From contig JAFDYG010000466.1 of NCBI GenBank assembly GCA_018267545.1, positions 62,001-126,000 of the forward strand: 64,000 bases of DNA, given 5' to 3'. Below are positions 56,116 through 64,000 of this stretch, one piece after another. Within the stretch, counting starts at the first letter, position 1. Each line of letters starts with the position of its first letter. Under the pieces are notes generated by a model, which did no database searches, was not told where the DNA came from, and was given only the letters and a program-made list of their open reading frames with translations. The translations under genes were made by a program, and so were the position numbers. The DNA comes from Bacteroidota bacterium. Its GTDB lineage: Bacteria; Bacteroidota; Bacteroidia; Chitinophagales; Chitinophagaceae.

Positions 56116-56203
56116 TTTCACGCCAGCGGGGCTTCACGCGGGGGGCATGCCAGTGGGGGGCTTCACGCGGGGTGCATGCCGGCGGGGTTCTTTTCACGCC
56201 AGC
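56116..56203. repeat. GC-rich tandem repeat between dsbA-like gene and the next gene
   Basis: Two 28-base copies, GCTTCACGCGGGG followed by nGCATGCCnGnGGGG (56131-56158 and 56160-56187), are flanked by an identical 12-mer TTTCACGCCAGC at 56116-56127 and 56192-56203. The right 12-mer contains the stop codon of the DsbA-like gene, so the array looks like a repeated duplication of that gene's end. Confidence 0.7.
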
Positions 56204-56718
56204 ACGGCTCTCAGCTCTTCGAGCAGCGCACCTCGCGACCAGTCGCCTTCGAACTTCCTTCCGTTGATAAAGAAGGTGGGCGTTCCGTTGACTCCGCTTC
56301 TCATTCCGCTTTCGAAGTCTTTTTCGACCTTTTCGTGCAAGGCTTTGCTTCGAAGATCACTCTCGAAGCGATCTATGTCGAGGCCGATGTTGCTGGCGAG
56401 CAGCAGGAGGTTATCGACTTCCAGGTTTTTCTGGTTTTCAAAGACGATGTCGTGCATCTCCCAGAACCTGCCTTGTAAGCCGGCCGCTTCCGTTGCAACG
56501 GCAGCCATAAATGCGTGTGGATGGATGTTGGACAGCGGGAAATTACGGAAGACGAATTTTAGCTCCGGGCCTAGGATCTCCTTTATTGCCTTTACGATCG
56601 GGTACGCACGTCTGCAGTGCGGGCATTCGTAGTCGCCATATTCCACTAGTTCGAGAGAAGCGGCCGGGTTGCCGAAAAGATGATCGTTGCTGTTGATGAG
56701 CGGTTTTAGCTGTGTCAT
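56194..56718 (-). CDS. DsbA-like thiol oxidoreductase, cytoplasmic
   Basis: 174 residues from ATG 56718. A longer in-frame frame to 56811 runs back into the peroxiredoxin gene and is rejected. The thioredoxin fold has the active site C32-P-H-C35 in GDYECPHCRRAYP, a helical insertion, and the cis-Pro loop VNGTPTFFING near 145. No signal peptide is present, so it acts in the cytoplasm, unlike classical DsbA. It is translationally coupled to the peroxiredoxin gene (ATGA overlap), which suggests it reduces or repairs thiols during peroxide stress. The family also includes FrnE-like isomerases. Confidence 0.88.
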   Translation of the reverse strand: MTQLKPLINSNDHLFGNPAASLELVEYGDYECPHCRRAYPIVKAIKEILGPELKFVFRNFPLSNIHPHAFMAAVATEAAGLQGRFWEMHDIVFENQKNLEVDNLLLLASNIGLDIDRFESDLRSKALHEKVEKDFESGMRSGVNGTPTFFINGRKFEGDWSRGALLEELRAVLA

Positions 56719-57191
56719 TGGTTCGTCGATTTTACGGTGTCTAATTCTTCCAGTGCGTCTAAGATTCCATCGGCGCCGGGGTTGATGCCGACCGGCGACA
56801 GGTAGCTCCATCTAACAATTCCTTTTTCATCGATTACGTACAGTGCCCGGCGGCATTCGCCCGTGTGGTCATCGTATGCTTCGTATAGTCTGGCGACTTC
56901 GCCCTTGGGCTCGAAGTCGGAGAGGAGGGGGAAACCGAATTTATTTTGGTCGCTGAAGGCGAGGTGGCTCCACTTGCTGTCTACGGAGATGCCGATCAGC
57001 TGGGCGTTGTGGCGGGAAAAGTATTTTAGCATCTCATTGTAGAGGGCCATCTGGTTGCCGCAGACGGGACTCCAGTCAGCGGGGTAGAAGGCCAGAATAA
57101 CTTTTTTGTTTCGGAGCTCTTCGAGGGTTAGCCGTTGATCGGGCGTCGAATGGAGGGTGAAGTTGGGTGCGATAGTACCTATCGGTAGCAT
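56715..57191 (-). CDS. Peroxiredoxin (AhpC/TSA family, AhpE/BCP-like)
   Basis: 158 residues. The peroxidatic motif is P37-x3-S41-x2-C44 (YPADWSPVCGNQ), in the AhpC/TSA fold, then LIGISVDSKWSHLAFSD and LYVIDEKGIVRWSYLSPVG. A further Cys in TGECRRALYV may serve as the resolving residue. It reduces hydrogen peroxide and organic peroxides using a thiol partner, possibly the DsbA-like protein co-translated next. The helicase gene lies divergently upstream; the gap of 215 bases contains the interrupted palindrome TTGATAGTCAA at 57242-57252. Confidence 0.92.
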   Translation of the reverse strand: MLPIGTIAPNFTLHSTPDQRLTLEELRNKKVILAFYPADWSPVCGNQMALYNEMLKYFSRHNAQLIGISVDSKWSHLAFSDQNKFGFPLLSDFEPKGEVARLYEAYDDHTGECRRALYVIDEKGIVRWSYLSPVGINPGADGILDALEELDTVKSTNQ

Positions 57192-57330
57192 AAAAGTGGT
57201 TTTTGACGAAGAGGCTAATGACGTGCCATTTGATTAAATGATTGATAGTCAAATAGAAAGAAATTGGCAAACAGCTGCTTTTCACTGTATTTAGTTAAAA
57301 GGCGACTTATTTCGTTAAATATGATTTCCG

Positions 57331-57338
57331 TACATTTG
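57331..57338 (+). promoter_or_regulatory. TAnnTTTG -7 box of the helicase gene
   Basis: TACATTTG is an exact Bacteroidota -7 match. A TTTCG stretch about 20 bases upstream is a weak -33. The leader to the ATG at 57407 would be about 60 nt. Confidence 0.35.
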
Positions 57339-57406
57339 ATTAGAACCCCATAATATTCACGGGCTATTGATAGTAAGCGATTCCTCATCTAAGAAGCTAA
57401 TGTGCT

Positions 57407-60400
57407 ATGCATAGACCCTTTTTTCATGATTCTCTTGCAAATCTCGAAGCTCAGCTAGCCGAACGTCAATCCGACCCAGAATGGTTAAATCTCCTCGCGA
57501 CAGAATTGACATTTCGCTCTACAAAGAAAGCCCAGGAATTGCAGCTGCATGTAGCTAAACTTTTACAAGCAAGATTAGGAACGATCGGGACTGAACCTGA
57601 TTTGCCTGTTATGATCGGGCAAGAGACAGTGGCTTTGCAGAAAGGACCTTCACACTCCCCGATGGTCTCGAAACTGAAGACAGAAGACTTCAATAAACCA
57701 ATCACAAATCTTCCCCAGGACCTTCTATCAACCTGGACAGCTTTAGAAGTTCTCTCTCCTCAGACTTTTAGGCGGGAACAAGACCTTGCAGGTGCAGGAG
57801 GGTCAATAGCTTCGCTGCGACAAGGTTCTTTGCCTTGGGAAGGAGCAGGTGAACGATCTAAGCCAAATTATAAGCTTTATTACCAGGTTGTTCTGGGGAC
57901 AATACGTTTTGACCGTGCAATTGAGGACTTATTGGCAGTCTATGTTGATTCGAGGGTTGAACGTCCTTCGGTTCAGGGGGAAGCAATACTTGCTGTTGTT
58001 GTAGTAGATAATAAGGGCAGGCTGGTCGATGACCCCGCAGTTGCAATTTCCAGTTTTGGGTGGGGGGCTCCGCAAGCCCTGGGTGGAGACTTGCATAAAC
58101 TTGCTGAATGGTCGACCGTTGAAGCTATACTCGTACAGAAATTAGATCAATTATTGCGTCTGCACGATGAGGAAGGAAAGGAATTGCCCTTGACTCGTGC
58201 TGTATTACAAAATACTGCATCCTTCCTAATTAAGGAACTAGGTGTTCCGGCGGAATGGGTCTCTGGAAATATGTTTGCAATTCGGACGTATGAGTATTAC
58301 AAAAGCGGAGAGACGCCTGAACCTTTACTTCTGAATAGTTTTTTCCTGGGAGATATCTTGATGGTGAGAGCCGCATGGGAAGAATATGCTCCGGAATTAT
58401 TAAGGCGATATATTGGAGTAAAACCGCCGGCCAGTCGAGAAGACCTTCTGCATGACCGAATGGCGCTGGAGCGGATTGTGGCCCCAGGGAATTTTCCTCC
58501 GGCTCGCTGGCCAGGACCCGGACGTCATCCTCTTGTCTTGCTACAACAGGCAGCAGTTAACAGTGCAATGGGAGAATTGAGTGAGGATGGGCTCCTCGCC
58601 GTCAATGGACCACCCGGTACCGGTAAGACGACCTTGCTCAGAGATGTGGTGGCGTCCCTAGTTACTGCACGCGCAGAAGCAATGTGCGCTTTCGATGAAC
58701 CTGCAGCGGCATTCCGTGCTACAAAAGAGAAAGTTCCGGCAGGGGCGGGATTTTGGACGTTGTATGAATTGGATTCCCGTTTAAAGGGATTTGAAATGCT
58801 GATTGCTTCTTCAAATAATAAAGCGGTTGAAAATGTTAGTGCAGAGCTACCCGGGATGAAAGCTGTAGCCGACGATGCTACCGAACTGCGTTATTTCTCT
58901 GGGCTAGCAGGGGCATTACTCGATCGGGAATGTTGGGGCCTCATTGCTGCAGTCCTTGGAAATGGGGCTAACCGTAGTAAATTCAAACAGACCTTTTGGT
59001 TTGACAAGGAGAATGGATTGGCTACTTACCTTGCGGAAGCAGCAGGTACACCCCAATTTCTTGATGAACCTCCTGAAGAAGGGAAACCCCCGGGCAAGAG
59101 AAAACCGCGCATTATTATTGAAGAACAACCTCCTGTGGGCGCTGAAGAAGCAAATCGACGTTGGATTCGTGCTCGCACTGACTTTATAAATGCACTAACT
59201 GCTAGTAAAAATGCTCTTGGTAGACTCGAGAATATAAGGAGTACAGTATTTAGATATCAAAAATTACGGGTTGAAATAGTTTCTTTAGAAGAGGAGCTAA
59301 TAGTACAGAAAGCTTTGTTGAAACGAATACAGGACGAGCTGGAGGCAATAATAGCAGCGATAGTCTCTGCAACAGAAGCATTAAACCTGGCCAGAATTTT
59401 AGAAAGGGAACACGACGGAAAGCATCCGGGATTTCTTGCATTTTTGTTTAGACGAAACGTATTCCGATCCTGGAAGACAGAGCGCGTAATACTTCGGATA
59501 AAGACAGCAAATGCAGACCAGGAACTTGGTAAGCTGGCTCGATTAAAATCGGATAGTGAGAATGCCGTTCATATCTCGAACCAGAAGATTGTAGTTATAG
59601 AAGCTCAACATCGGAGGTTCCATGATCAATTCGTAGAAGCTGAATCGGTTCTTTCGGCCGCAAAGAAGCAACTTGGGAGTCAATTAATTGATGAGAGTTT
59701 TTGGCAGCAAACTCATCACGAACTACAGTTGACCTCTCCATGGTGCGACAGCGCAACGCAGAGGCTTCGTGATAATGTTTTTATCCAGGCTATTCGGCTA
59801 CACAAGGCTTTCATTGATGCTGCAGCTAAACCATTACGACATAATATTGGAGCATTAATGGGCGCTTTTGGCCGGGGGATGCCCGATGAGGAAAAACGCC
59901 GTCTTGTGCCGGACCTCTGGTCTTCTTTATTCCTGATTGTCCCATGCGTGTCGACTACATTCGCATCAGTCGAAAGAATGCTTGGTCCGTTGCCTGCTCG
60001 AAGCCTTGGGTGGCTGCTGATTGACGAGGCTGGGCAGGCATTGCCCCAGGCCGCGGTCGGAGCTCTTTGGCGCATACAGAGGGCAGTTGTAGTGGGGGAT
60101 CCTATTCAAATCGAACCTGTGGTAACATTGCCGGCTACCCTCACACAAAATATTTGCCGTCTTTTTGGGGTTGATCCGTTACGGTTTAACGCTCCAGAGG
60201 CTTCGGTACAAACTCTGGCAGATGCTGCGACCGCCTATTTCGGCGAATTCGAAGGAGCCTTCGGCAGCCGGACAGTTGGGGTTCCTCTTCTCGTACACCG
60301 GCGTTGTGAAGAACCCATGTTTGGTATATCGAATTCTATAGCATATGAACGACAGATGGTTTCAGCAAAGCGACCAGCAAAATCGCCGATTCGGGATTGT

Positions 60401-60865
60401 CTTGGACCCTCCAGGTGGATTTCAGTGCAGGGAACCGCACAGGATAAATGGTGTCCTGAAGAAGGGGCAGTCGTACTTATCCTACTCCGACAATTACGTG
60501 CTGAGAAAGTGGTTCCTGATATCTATATCGTCACTCCCTTTGTCATAGTTGCGGACAATCTGCGAAAGGTTATTCGCGACAGTGGTATACTGACAGGCTG
60601 GGTAGAAAATGAAATGACATGGCCTTACGAAAGGATAGGAACCGTTCATACGGTGCAAGGCAGAGAAGCCGATGGAGTAATCCTAGTGCTGGGGGCGCCA
60701 TTATCTCAGCAAACTGGCGCCCGTGCCTGGGCTGGAGGCCGCCCCAATCTGTTAAATGTTGCTGTTACCCGTGCCAAAGAAGTCTTGTATGTCGTAGGAA
60801 ACCGAGATCATTGGAGTAATGCGGGTGTTTTTCGTGCGTTGTCAGATGCACTGCCTGCCTCTTGA
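57407..60865 (+). CDS. Large SF1 (Upf1/DNA2-like) helicase with long N-terminal and coiled-coil insertion
   Basis: 1152 residues. The N-terminal 390 residues match no domain I recognise. Walker A is GPPGTGKT at 401-408 with Lys407. A coiled coil with many Glu and Leu lies at about 600-760, inserted before Walker B, which is LLIDEAGQ with Asp873 and Glu874. GDPIQIEPV (motif III), TVHTVQGREADGVIL (motif V) and NVAVTRAKEVLYVVG with Arg1122 (motif VI) complete the SF1 set. Motif order and the DEAG box place it near Upf1/DNA2. The gene is visibly poorer in GC than its neighbours and stands alone, which suggests an acquired, possibly antiphage, nucleic-acid translocase. Its role is not established. 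Confidence 0.85.
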   Translation: MHRPFFHDSLANLEAQLAERQSDPEWLNLLATELTFRSTKKAQELQLHVAKLLQARLGTIGTEPDLPVMIGQETVALQKGPSHSPMVSKLKTEDFNKPITNLPQDLLSTWTALEVLSPQTFRREQDLAGAGGSIASLRQGSLPWEGAGERSKPNYKLYYQVVLGTIRFDRAIEDLLAVYVDSRVERPSVQGEAILAVVVVDNKGRLVDDPAVAISSFGWGAPQALGGDLHKLAEWSTVEAILVQKLDQLLRLHDEEGKELPLTRAVLQNTASFLIKELGVPAEWVSGNMFAIRTYEYYKSGETPEPLLLNSFFLGDILMVRAAWEEYAPELLRRYIGVKPPASREDLLHDRMALERIVAPGNFPPARWPGPGRHPLVLLQQAAVNSAMGELSEDGLLAVNGPPGTGKTTLLRDVVASLVTARAEAMCAFDEPAAAFRATKEKVPAGAGFWTLYELDSRLKGFEMLIASSNNKAVENVSAELPGMKAVADDATELRYFSGLAGALLDRECWGLIAAVLGNGANRSKFKQTFWFDKENGLATYLAEAAGTPQFLDEPPEEGKPPGKRKPRIIIEEQPPVGAEEANRRWIRARTDFINALTASKNALGRLENIRSTVFRYQKLRVEIVSLEEELIVQKALLKRIQDELEAIIAAIVSATEALNLARILEREHDGKHPGFLAFLFRRNVFRSWKTERVILRIKTANADQELGKLARLKSDSENAVHISNQKIVVIEAQHRRFHDQFVEAESVLSAAKKQLGSQLIDESFWQQTHHELQLTSPWCDSATQRLRDNVFIQAIRLHKAFIDAAAKPLRHNIGALMGAFGRGMPDEEKRRLVPDLWSSLFLIVPCVSTTFASVERMLGPLPARSLGWLLIDEAGQALPQAAVGALWRIQRAVVVGDPIQIEPVVTLPATLTQNICRLFGVDPLRFNAPEASVQTLADAATAYFGEFEGAFGSRTVGVPLLVHRRCEEPMFGISNSIAYERQMVSAKRPAKSPIRDCLGPSRWISVQGTAQDKWCPEEGAVVLILLRQLRAEKVVPDIYIVTPFVIVADNLRKVIRDSGILTGWVENEMTWPYERIGTVHTVQGREADGVILVLGAPLSQQTGARAWAGGRPNLLNVAVTRAKEVLYVVGNRDHWSNAGVFRALSDALPAS

Positions 60866-61408
60866 TTAGTTTCCCTTCGTAGTAGTTGAATATCTTTTAT
60901 TCGTCGGGTAGACGGGATAGGTGGTACGGTCGAGGCGTACGCTGCCCGAGATAGAGAAGGTTTTGGCTTCATTCGTATAGATGAGGCCGCCTTGTATGCC
61001 CGTGCTAAGACCGAGACCATATCCCGAACCATAGGGATAGCGCTGATAATTCGGGTCGGTGATCAGGTGATTGACGTTGAACATCGTCGGGGTCACCGTT
61101 GCCGCGCCATAGGCGGTCCATTTGGTGCTTAGGGGGTGGAACAGGGCCAGTCCTACAGGAGCGGATACGTAGGAGATGCCATTGTTGAGAAAGATGTAGC
61201 CGGCGGAAAGATTCGCGAAGGAGCGGAGCTGCCATTTGGGCGCCGTTGGACCGGTTTGGTAAGAGGGGAGGCTCCAGACGGACTGCCAGGGGAGGAATCC
61301 ATAACCGAAGCTTCCAAAGCCATAACCAACATTGCTGACCGGCAGGTGTGTCTGCGCCGTGGCGCAGAGCGTGAGCAGCGGGAAGAGGATGATTAAAATT
61401 GGTTTCAT
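60866..61408 (-). CDS. Hypothetical exported beta-rich protein
   Basis: 180 residues with a signal peptide ending CATAQ. Gly/Tyr/Phe-rich segments (GYGFGSFGYGFLP) are followed by alternating hydrophobic strands (AGYIFLNNGISYVSAPVGLALF), like a small outer-membrane barrel. The last strands end in NKRYSTTTKGN and not in an aromatic residue. Its stop abuts the stop of the helicase gene (60865/60866), so the two genes are convergent. No function is known. Confidence 0.6.
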   Translation of the reverse strand: MKPILIILFPLLTLCATAQTHLPVSNVGYGFGSFGYGFLPWQSVWSLPSYQTGPTAPKWQLRSFANLSAGYIFLNNGISYVSAPVGLALFHPLSTKWTAYGAATVTPTMFNVNHLITDPNYQRYPYGSGYGLGLSTGIQGGLIYTNEAKTFSISGSVRLDRTTYPVYPTNKRYSTTTKGN

Positions 61409-61431
61409 AGCGGCTCTCGTTTGAATAAAAG

Positions 61432-62442
61432 TTACGAATTTTTTATCAAACCTGCGTTTTTCGTCCCGATTAAATTCGCATTAAGAGACTGCAGCTCTTC
61501 CTGGAGGACGTCGGACATGAGCCAATTCGCCCAGATACGGGCGTACCAGTTGAACGGGGTATTGATGCTAAAATGACTCACGAGTGAAAGCCGGGTCTTG
61601 CCGCCGGGCAGTGGCTGCAAGGTATACGTATCTCCCTGCATCTGGATGTGCTCGCCGCCGATGACAATGTGTTCGTCCATGATAGCTTTTGAGATTTGCG
61701 CCGGGTCGGTGGTGATGGAGACCTCGAGACTCCGCGCCGGCTCGATCCGGCTGATGGTTTCGACGAAGGTCAGTCCTTTTTCATAGGCGGCGATTCGCTG
61801 CTTGCCGACTGCAAGCGTGTCGAGGGTCGTGCTTTTGTGGCGGGGGAAGCCCATGATGTTACAGAGGGATAGGTGATGGGATGCGGTGGTATTTTGGCGG
61901 GGAGTGGTCAGGGCGCTCCAGACGGCGTCGGGGGAGGCGGGGAGGTCGAGATGTTTTTCAATGCTCAGGTCGACGGGGCTCGTAGTGCGGTGTCCTTCCA
62001 GCAGGCCGGCGAAGAGGGGGATGAAGAAGAGCAATGAGATTTTGAGTGTATTTGGCTTTTCGAGCTTGCCCTCTTCAAAGTCCCATTCGAGCTTCTTTTT
62101 AAAGCGCCGCCTTTTTCTGTTGAAGGCGACATAGCCGCCGAAGCCGGCGATGATAGCGAAGATGGGGTAGGCCATGACCCAGCAGATCATTCCTTCCAGC
62201 TTGACGATACAGGTAACGATCAGGATGACGGCGCAGGTAGCCCAGGGCTTGAAGAAGGCGCCTGAACCCGTGTGGCTCTCCCGGTAGGGAATCAGGAAGA
62301 TGGTCAGGTAGCCGATGAGGAAGGGAACGACAAAAAAGAAGGCGACGCTCATCACCGCCATGGCATCTCCAAAGGAGACGAAGAGCAGACGGAGGCTGAT
62401 TCCATAAGTGGCGGCAATCGTAATGGCTATTAATGATTTCAT
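61432..62442 (-). CDS. Membrane protein with C-terminal SRPBCC (START-like) domain
   Basis: 336 residues. Three or four helices lie in the first 110 residues (IAITIAATYGISLRLLF, MSVAFFFVVPFLIGYLTIFLI, WATCAVILIVTCIVKL). A further helix lies near 140-155. The C-terminal 180 residues (LSIEKHLDLPASPDAVWSALT, LQPLPGGKTRLSLVSHFSIN) follow the SRPBCC or polyketide-cyclase pattern of a hydrophobic ligand pocket. The start overlaps the stop of the metallophosphoesterase (ATGA), so they form one operon. Function unknown; lipid binding is plausible. Confidence 0.75.
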   Translation of the reverse strand: MKSLIAITIAATYGISLRLLFVSFGDAMAVMSVAFFFVVPFLIGYLTIFLIPYRESHTGSGAFFKPWATCAVILIVTCIVKLEGMICWVMAYPIFAIIAGFGGYVAFNRKRRRFKKKLEWDFEEGKLEKPNTLKISLLFFIPLFAGLLEGHRTTSPVDLSIEKHLDLPASPDAVWSALTTPRQNTTASHHLSLCNIMGFPRHKSTTLDTLAVGKQRIAAYEKGLTFVETISRIEPARSLEVSITTDPAQISKAIMDEHIVIGGEHIQMQGDTYTLQPLPGGKTRLSLVSHFSINTPFNWYARIWANWLMSDVLQEELQSLNANLIGTKNAGLIKNS

Positions 62443-63125
62443 GATTGGTGTTCAAAGTTAATGAGGATAATGTCCCGGCTGCACTGGTATCGGATGGGAA
62501 GGGTGTCGCCGATGCCTTTGCTGATGATATAACGGCAGGAGCCGTGTTGTATGTCGAGTTGGTTTAATGGATAGATCCAACGGCCGGGGTAAAGGCCTTT
62601 GGGCGTTTGCCAGAGCACGATCTGGCTGCCGTGGAGGTGGCCGGCGAAGGCGAGGTTGTATTGCTCCGCGAAAGGGCTTACGTCGATAGGGTGGTGGAGA
62701 CAGAGGATCGCCAGGTCGGCAGGCGGTTGCTCCTCTCTGGGGTTCGTTCCGTCGACCCGCACGCGGGCCCCGCCGAGCCGCACCGTCGTGGAACCATTGT
62801 GCACCCAGGTCCCTCCTGCTTTCTCTACCATAAACCGGACGCTCCGCAGGTATGGCCTGTCGTGGTTTCCGCCAATGGCCAGGAAGGGGACAAAATCCAT
62901 CGCCTCGACAAACCGCTGAAAGTTCGGCAGGCCAAAAGGCGTATCGATGTAATCGCCGCCTAGTAATAAAAGATCAGGCTCGAGTCCCCGTATCTGTTCG
63001 ATATTTCGCTCGACCCGTCTGCGGCCAAGCCGGTGATAGTGCAGGTCCGATATATAGACGAGGCGCTTCCCCGCAAGCGGCGTGGAAGGATAGGTATAGC
63101 TTCTAATTTCTGTTTCTAATCTCAT
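62439..63125 (-). CDS. Metallophosphoesterase
   Basis: 228 residues, all five calcineurin-type motifs present: Asp27-x-His29 (SDLHYH), GGD58-x2-D61, GNH88-D89, LHHP and GHLHGSQ. No signal peptide or membrane anchor is visible. The nearest known enzymes act on phospholipids or nucleotides (YkuE- and LpxH-like). The gene overlaps the upstream membrane protein by 23 bases and the downstream SRPBCC protein by four. The neighbourhood of membrane proteins suggests a lipid-related substrate. Confidence 0.9.
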   Translation of the reverse strand: MRLETEIRSYTYPSTPLAGKRLVYISDLHYHRLGRRRVERNIEQIRGLEPDLLLLGGDYIDTPFGLPNFQRFVEAMDFVPFLAIGGNHDRPYLRSVRFMVEKAGGTWVHNGSTTVRLGGARVRVDGTNPREEQPPADLAILCLHHPIDVSPFAEQYNLAFAGHLHGSQIVLWQTPKGLYPGRWIYPLNQLDIQHGSCRYIISKGIGDTLPIRYQCSRDIILINFEHQS

Positions 63126-63609
63126 GGTTGTACCAGATTACGATGGCAAGACAGCCGACGTACCAATTGTCCAGGCGGTTGGTCTTTCGAAACAAGCCAG
63201 CCATCATATACACGGCTATTGGAATGACGGTGAAAAAGCATTGTGCCAGACCTATTTTGTATGTTGCGCGGACGCTGGCCAGGATCGGGTGCGGCGTTTG
63301 GTCGATCAGCAGTGGAAATAAAAACAGGAAATGGACTTCGAATAGATAGAATATGACGATCGACAAGGGGATGGCCAGCGGACCGAAGAGCAATAACAGC
63401 ACGCTGGAGGCAGTCAGGCAGACGCCGTATTTGAGCAGCCCATATCCGGTGTATCGAACGGTTGGATCGAAAGGCCCTATGTCGTCTAGCTCTCGCATGC
63501 GGTCATACATCCACCGCGCGCCAAGCGAAAATACCCGTGGGCCCTCCACATGCGTGACTCTGCCGGCCAGGTGCGTCTTACTAGCTGCTATAAGCTGCCG
63601 GTACCTCAT
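63103..63609 (-). CDS. Uncharacterised membrane protein
   Basis: 168 residues from ATG 63609 (MRYRQLIAAS), which overlaps the upstream stop (ATGA). A longer frame to 63645 lies inside that gene. There are three hydrophobic segments: about 65-113 (two helices, LLKYGVCLTASSVLLLLFGPLAIPL and onward), about 128-145 and about 155-168. A conserved-looking patch GARWMYDRMRELDDIGPFD precedes the helices. No family is recognised. It is in the middle of the minus-strand operon 61432-64000. Confidence 0.65.
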   Translation of the reverse strand: MRYRQLIAASKTHLAGRVTHVEGPRVFSLGARWMYDRMRELDDIGPFDPTVRYTGYGLLKYGVCLTASSVLLLLFGPLAIPLSIVIFYLFEVHFLFLFPLLIDQTPHPILASVRATYKIGLAQCFFTVIPIAVYMMAGLFRKTNRLDNWYVGCLAIVIWYNHEIRNRN

Positions 63610-64000
63610 GCTGCGCAATAGATAAAATGAAACCAGGCTATCCACGCTAGCCCATTGCCGAAGACAAGCATGCGGTGGTAGGTATGCTCCAGCGGCCCGC
63701 AGCGTTTGATATGAAAGACGAACTCGTCATAGCTTATCGCGACGACCGTGTATATCAGGACTACCAGGATTGGAATTAAAAAATACGAGGGGTGAGCGCT
63801 TAGCATGGCAAACCACATGAGCAAGAACATGGGGAGTCCGCCTAGTCCAAGCGCCGCGGCTTCTGCGGCACGCTCCTTCTTCGGGAGCTTCATGCCCAGG
63901 TTCTTGCGATGGAATCGCCAGTCGAGGACGCCGCCGGCGGTAGCGATGATGCCGAATAAGGCGATCAGGCCGAATTGCCAGCTGAGGTAGGGGAAGGTAG
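63606..64000 (-). CDS. Membrane protein, N-terminus beyond window edge
   Basis: At least 131 residues. Reading continues open to base 64000 in the same frame (SWQFGLIALFGIIATAGGVLDWRFHRKNLGM), so the internal Met at 63893 is not the start. Four hydrophobic segments alternate with charged loops; DEFVFHIKRCGPLEHTYHRMLVFGN contains several His and Cys residues. It may be a small carrier or enzyme of the inner membrane, but no family is recognised. It heads the visible part of an operon with the next three genes on the minus strand. Confidence 0.65.
   Translation of the reverse strand, partial: TFPYLSWQFGLIALFGIIATAGGVLDWRFHRKNLGMKLPKKERAAEAAALGLGGLPMFLLMWFAMLSAHPSYFLIPILVVLIYTVVAISYDEFVFHIKRCGPLEHTYHRMLVFGNGLAWIAWFHFIYCAA

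Noticed and set aside
63894..64000. Treating 63893 as the start of the last membrane protein
   Set aside because: The same frame continues open to the window edge with a plausible membrane helix, so the gene is cut and not complete.
1..64000. Search by eye for CRISPR arrays, tRNA or rRNA genes, transposases and integrases
   Set aside because: No regular spaced repeats, cloverleaf-like sequences, rRNA segments or DDE/tyrosine recombinase motifs were found; a proper tRNA and IS scan was not possible here.

Overview
The window is chromosomal DNA of a Bacteroidota bacterium. Three SusC/SusD pairs, two FecR-type anti-sigma factors each next to an ECF sigma factor, one hybrid two-component system, promoters of the TAnnTTTG type and many LxxC lipoproteins followed by KKF place it most likely in the Chitinophagaceae. 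The species cannot be named from this sequence. Coding density is high, no gap reaches 300 bases, and I see no rRNA, tRNA, CRISPR array or transposase.

Layout. (1) 1-9385, minus strand: an ECF sigma, FecR, SusC with an STN domain, SusD, and an FG-GAP/ASPIC-UnbV lipoprotein cut by the left edge. (2) 9492-11959: an AT-richer accessory island holding a zeta-toxin-like kinase coupled to an unknown 239-residue protein, and a divergent DUF5677-like gene. A 16-bp perfect palindrome lies in the divergent promoter region. (3) 12030-25383: a polysaccharide utilisation locus with a divergent hybrid two-component regulator, SusC without STN, SusD, a GH2 enzyme with a C-terminal malectin-like region and a beta-helix protein. 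(4) 25461-39229: a small membrane protein, then a second sigma/FecR/STN-SusC/SusD unit that runs on into a GH95 fucosidase, a DPP IV-type peptidase and a fused L-serine dehydratase. (5) 39257-46690: a lipoprotein, a broken RDD gene, an M13 metallopeptidase overlapping a rhodanese, an FtsX-type permease and a porin. (6) 46829-51076: a tight operon of a metallopeptidase, an S10 serine carboxypeptidase and a PsiD-like pyruvoyl decarboxylase, all apparently cytoplasmic, followed by an SDR and an AraC regulator. (7) 52963-64000: two DUF proteins, a HicAB toxin-antitoxin pair with a 22-bp palindrome, a peroxiredoxin/DsbA-like pair, a large SF1 helicase, and a minus-strand run of membrane proteins with a metallophosphoesterase.

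The two least ordinary items are the decarboxylase/peptidase operon in (6) and a matched pair of terminator-bearing two-hairpin elements antisense to the FecR-SusC gaps in (1) and (4). The latter look like cis-antisense small RNAs of the DonS type. All three SusC units can be read as independent nutrient-responsive systems: two are sensed by STN/FecR/ECF relay and one by the hybrid two-component regulator.
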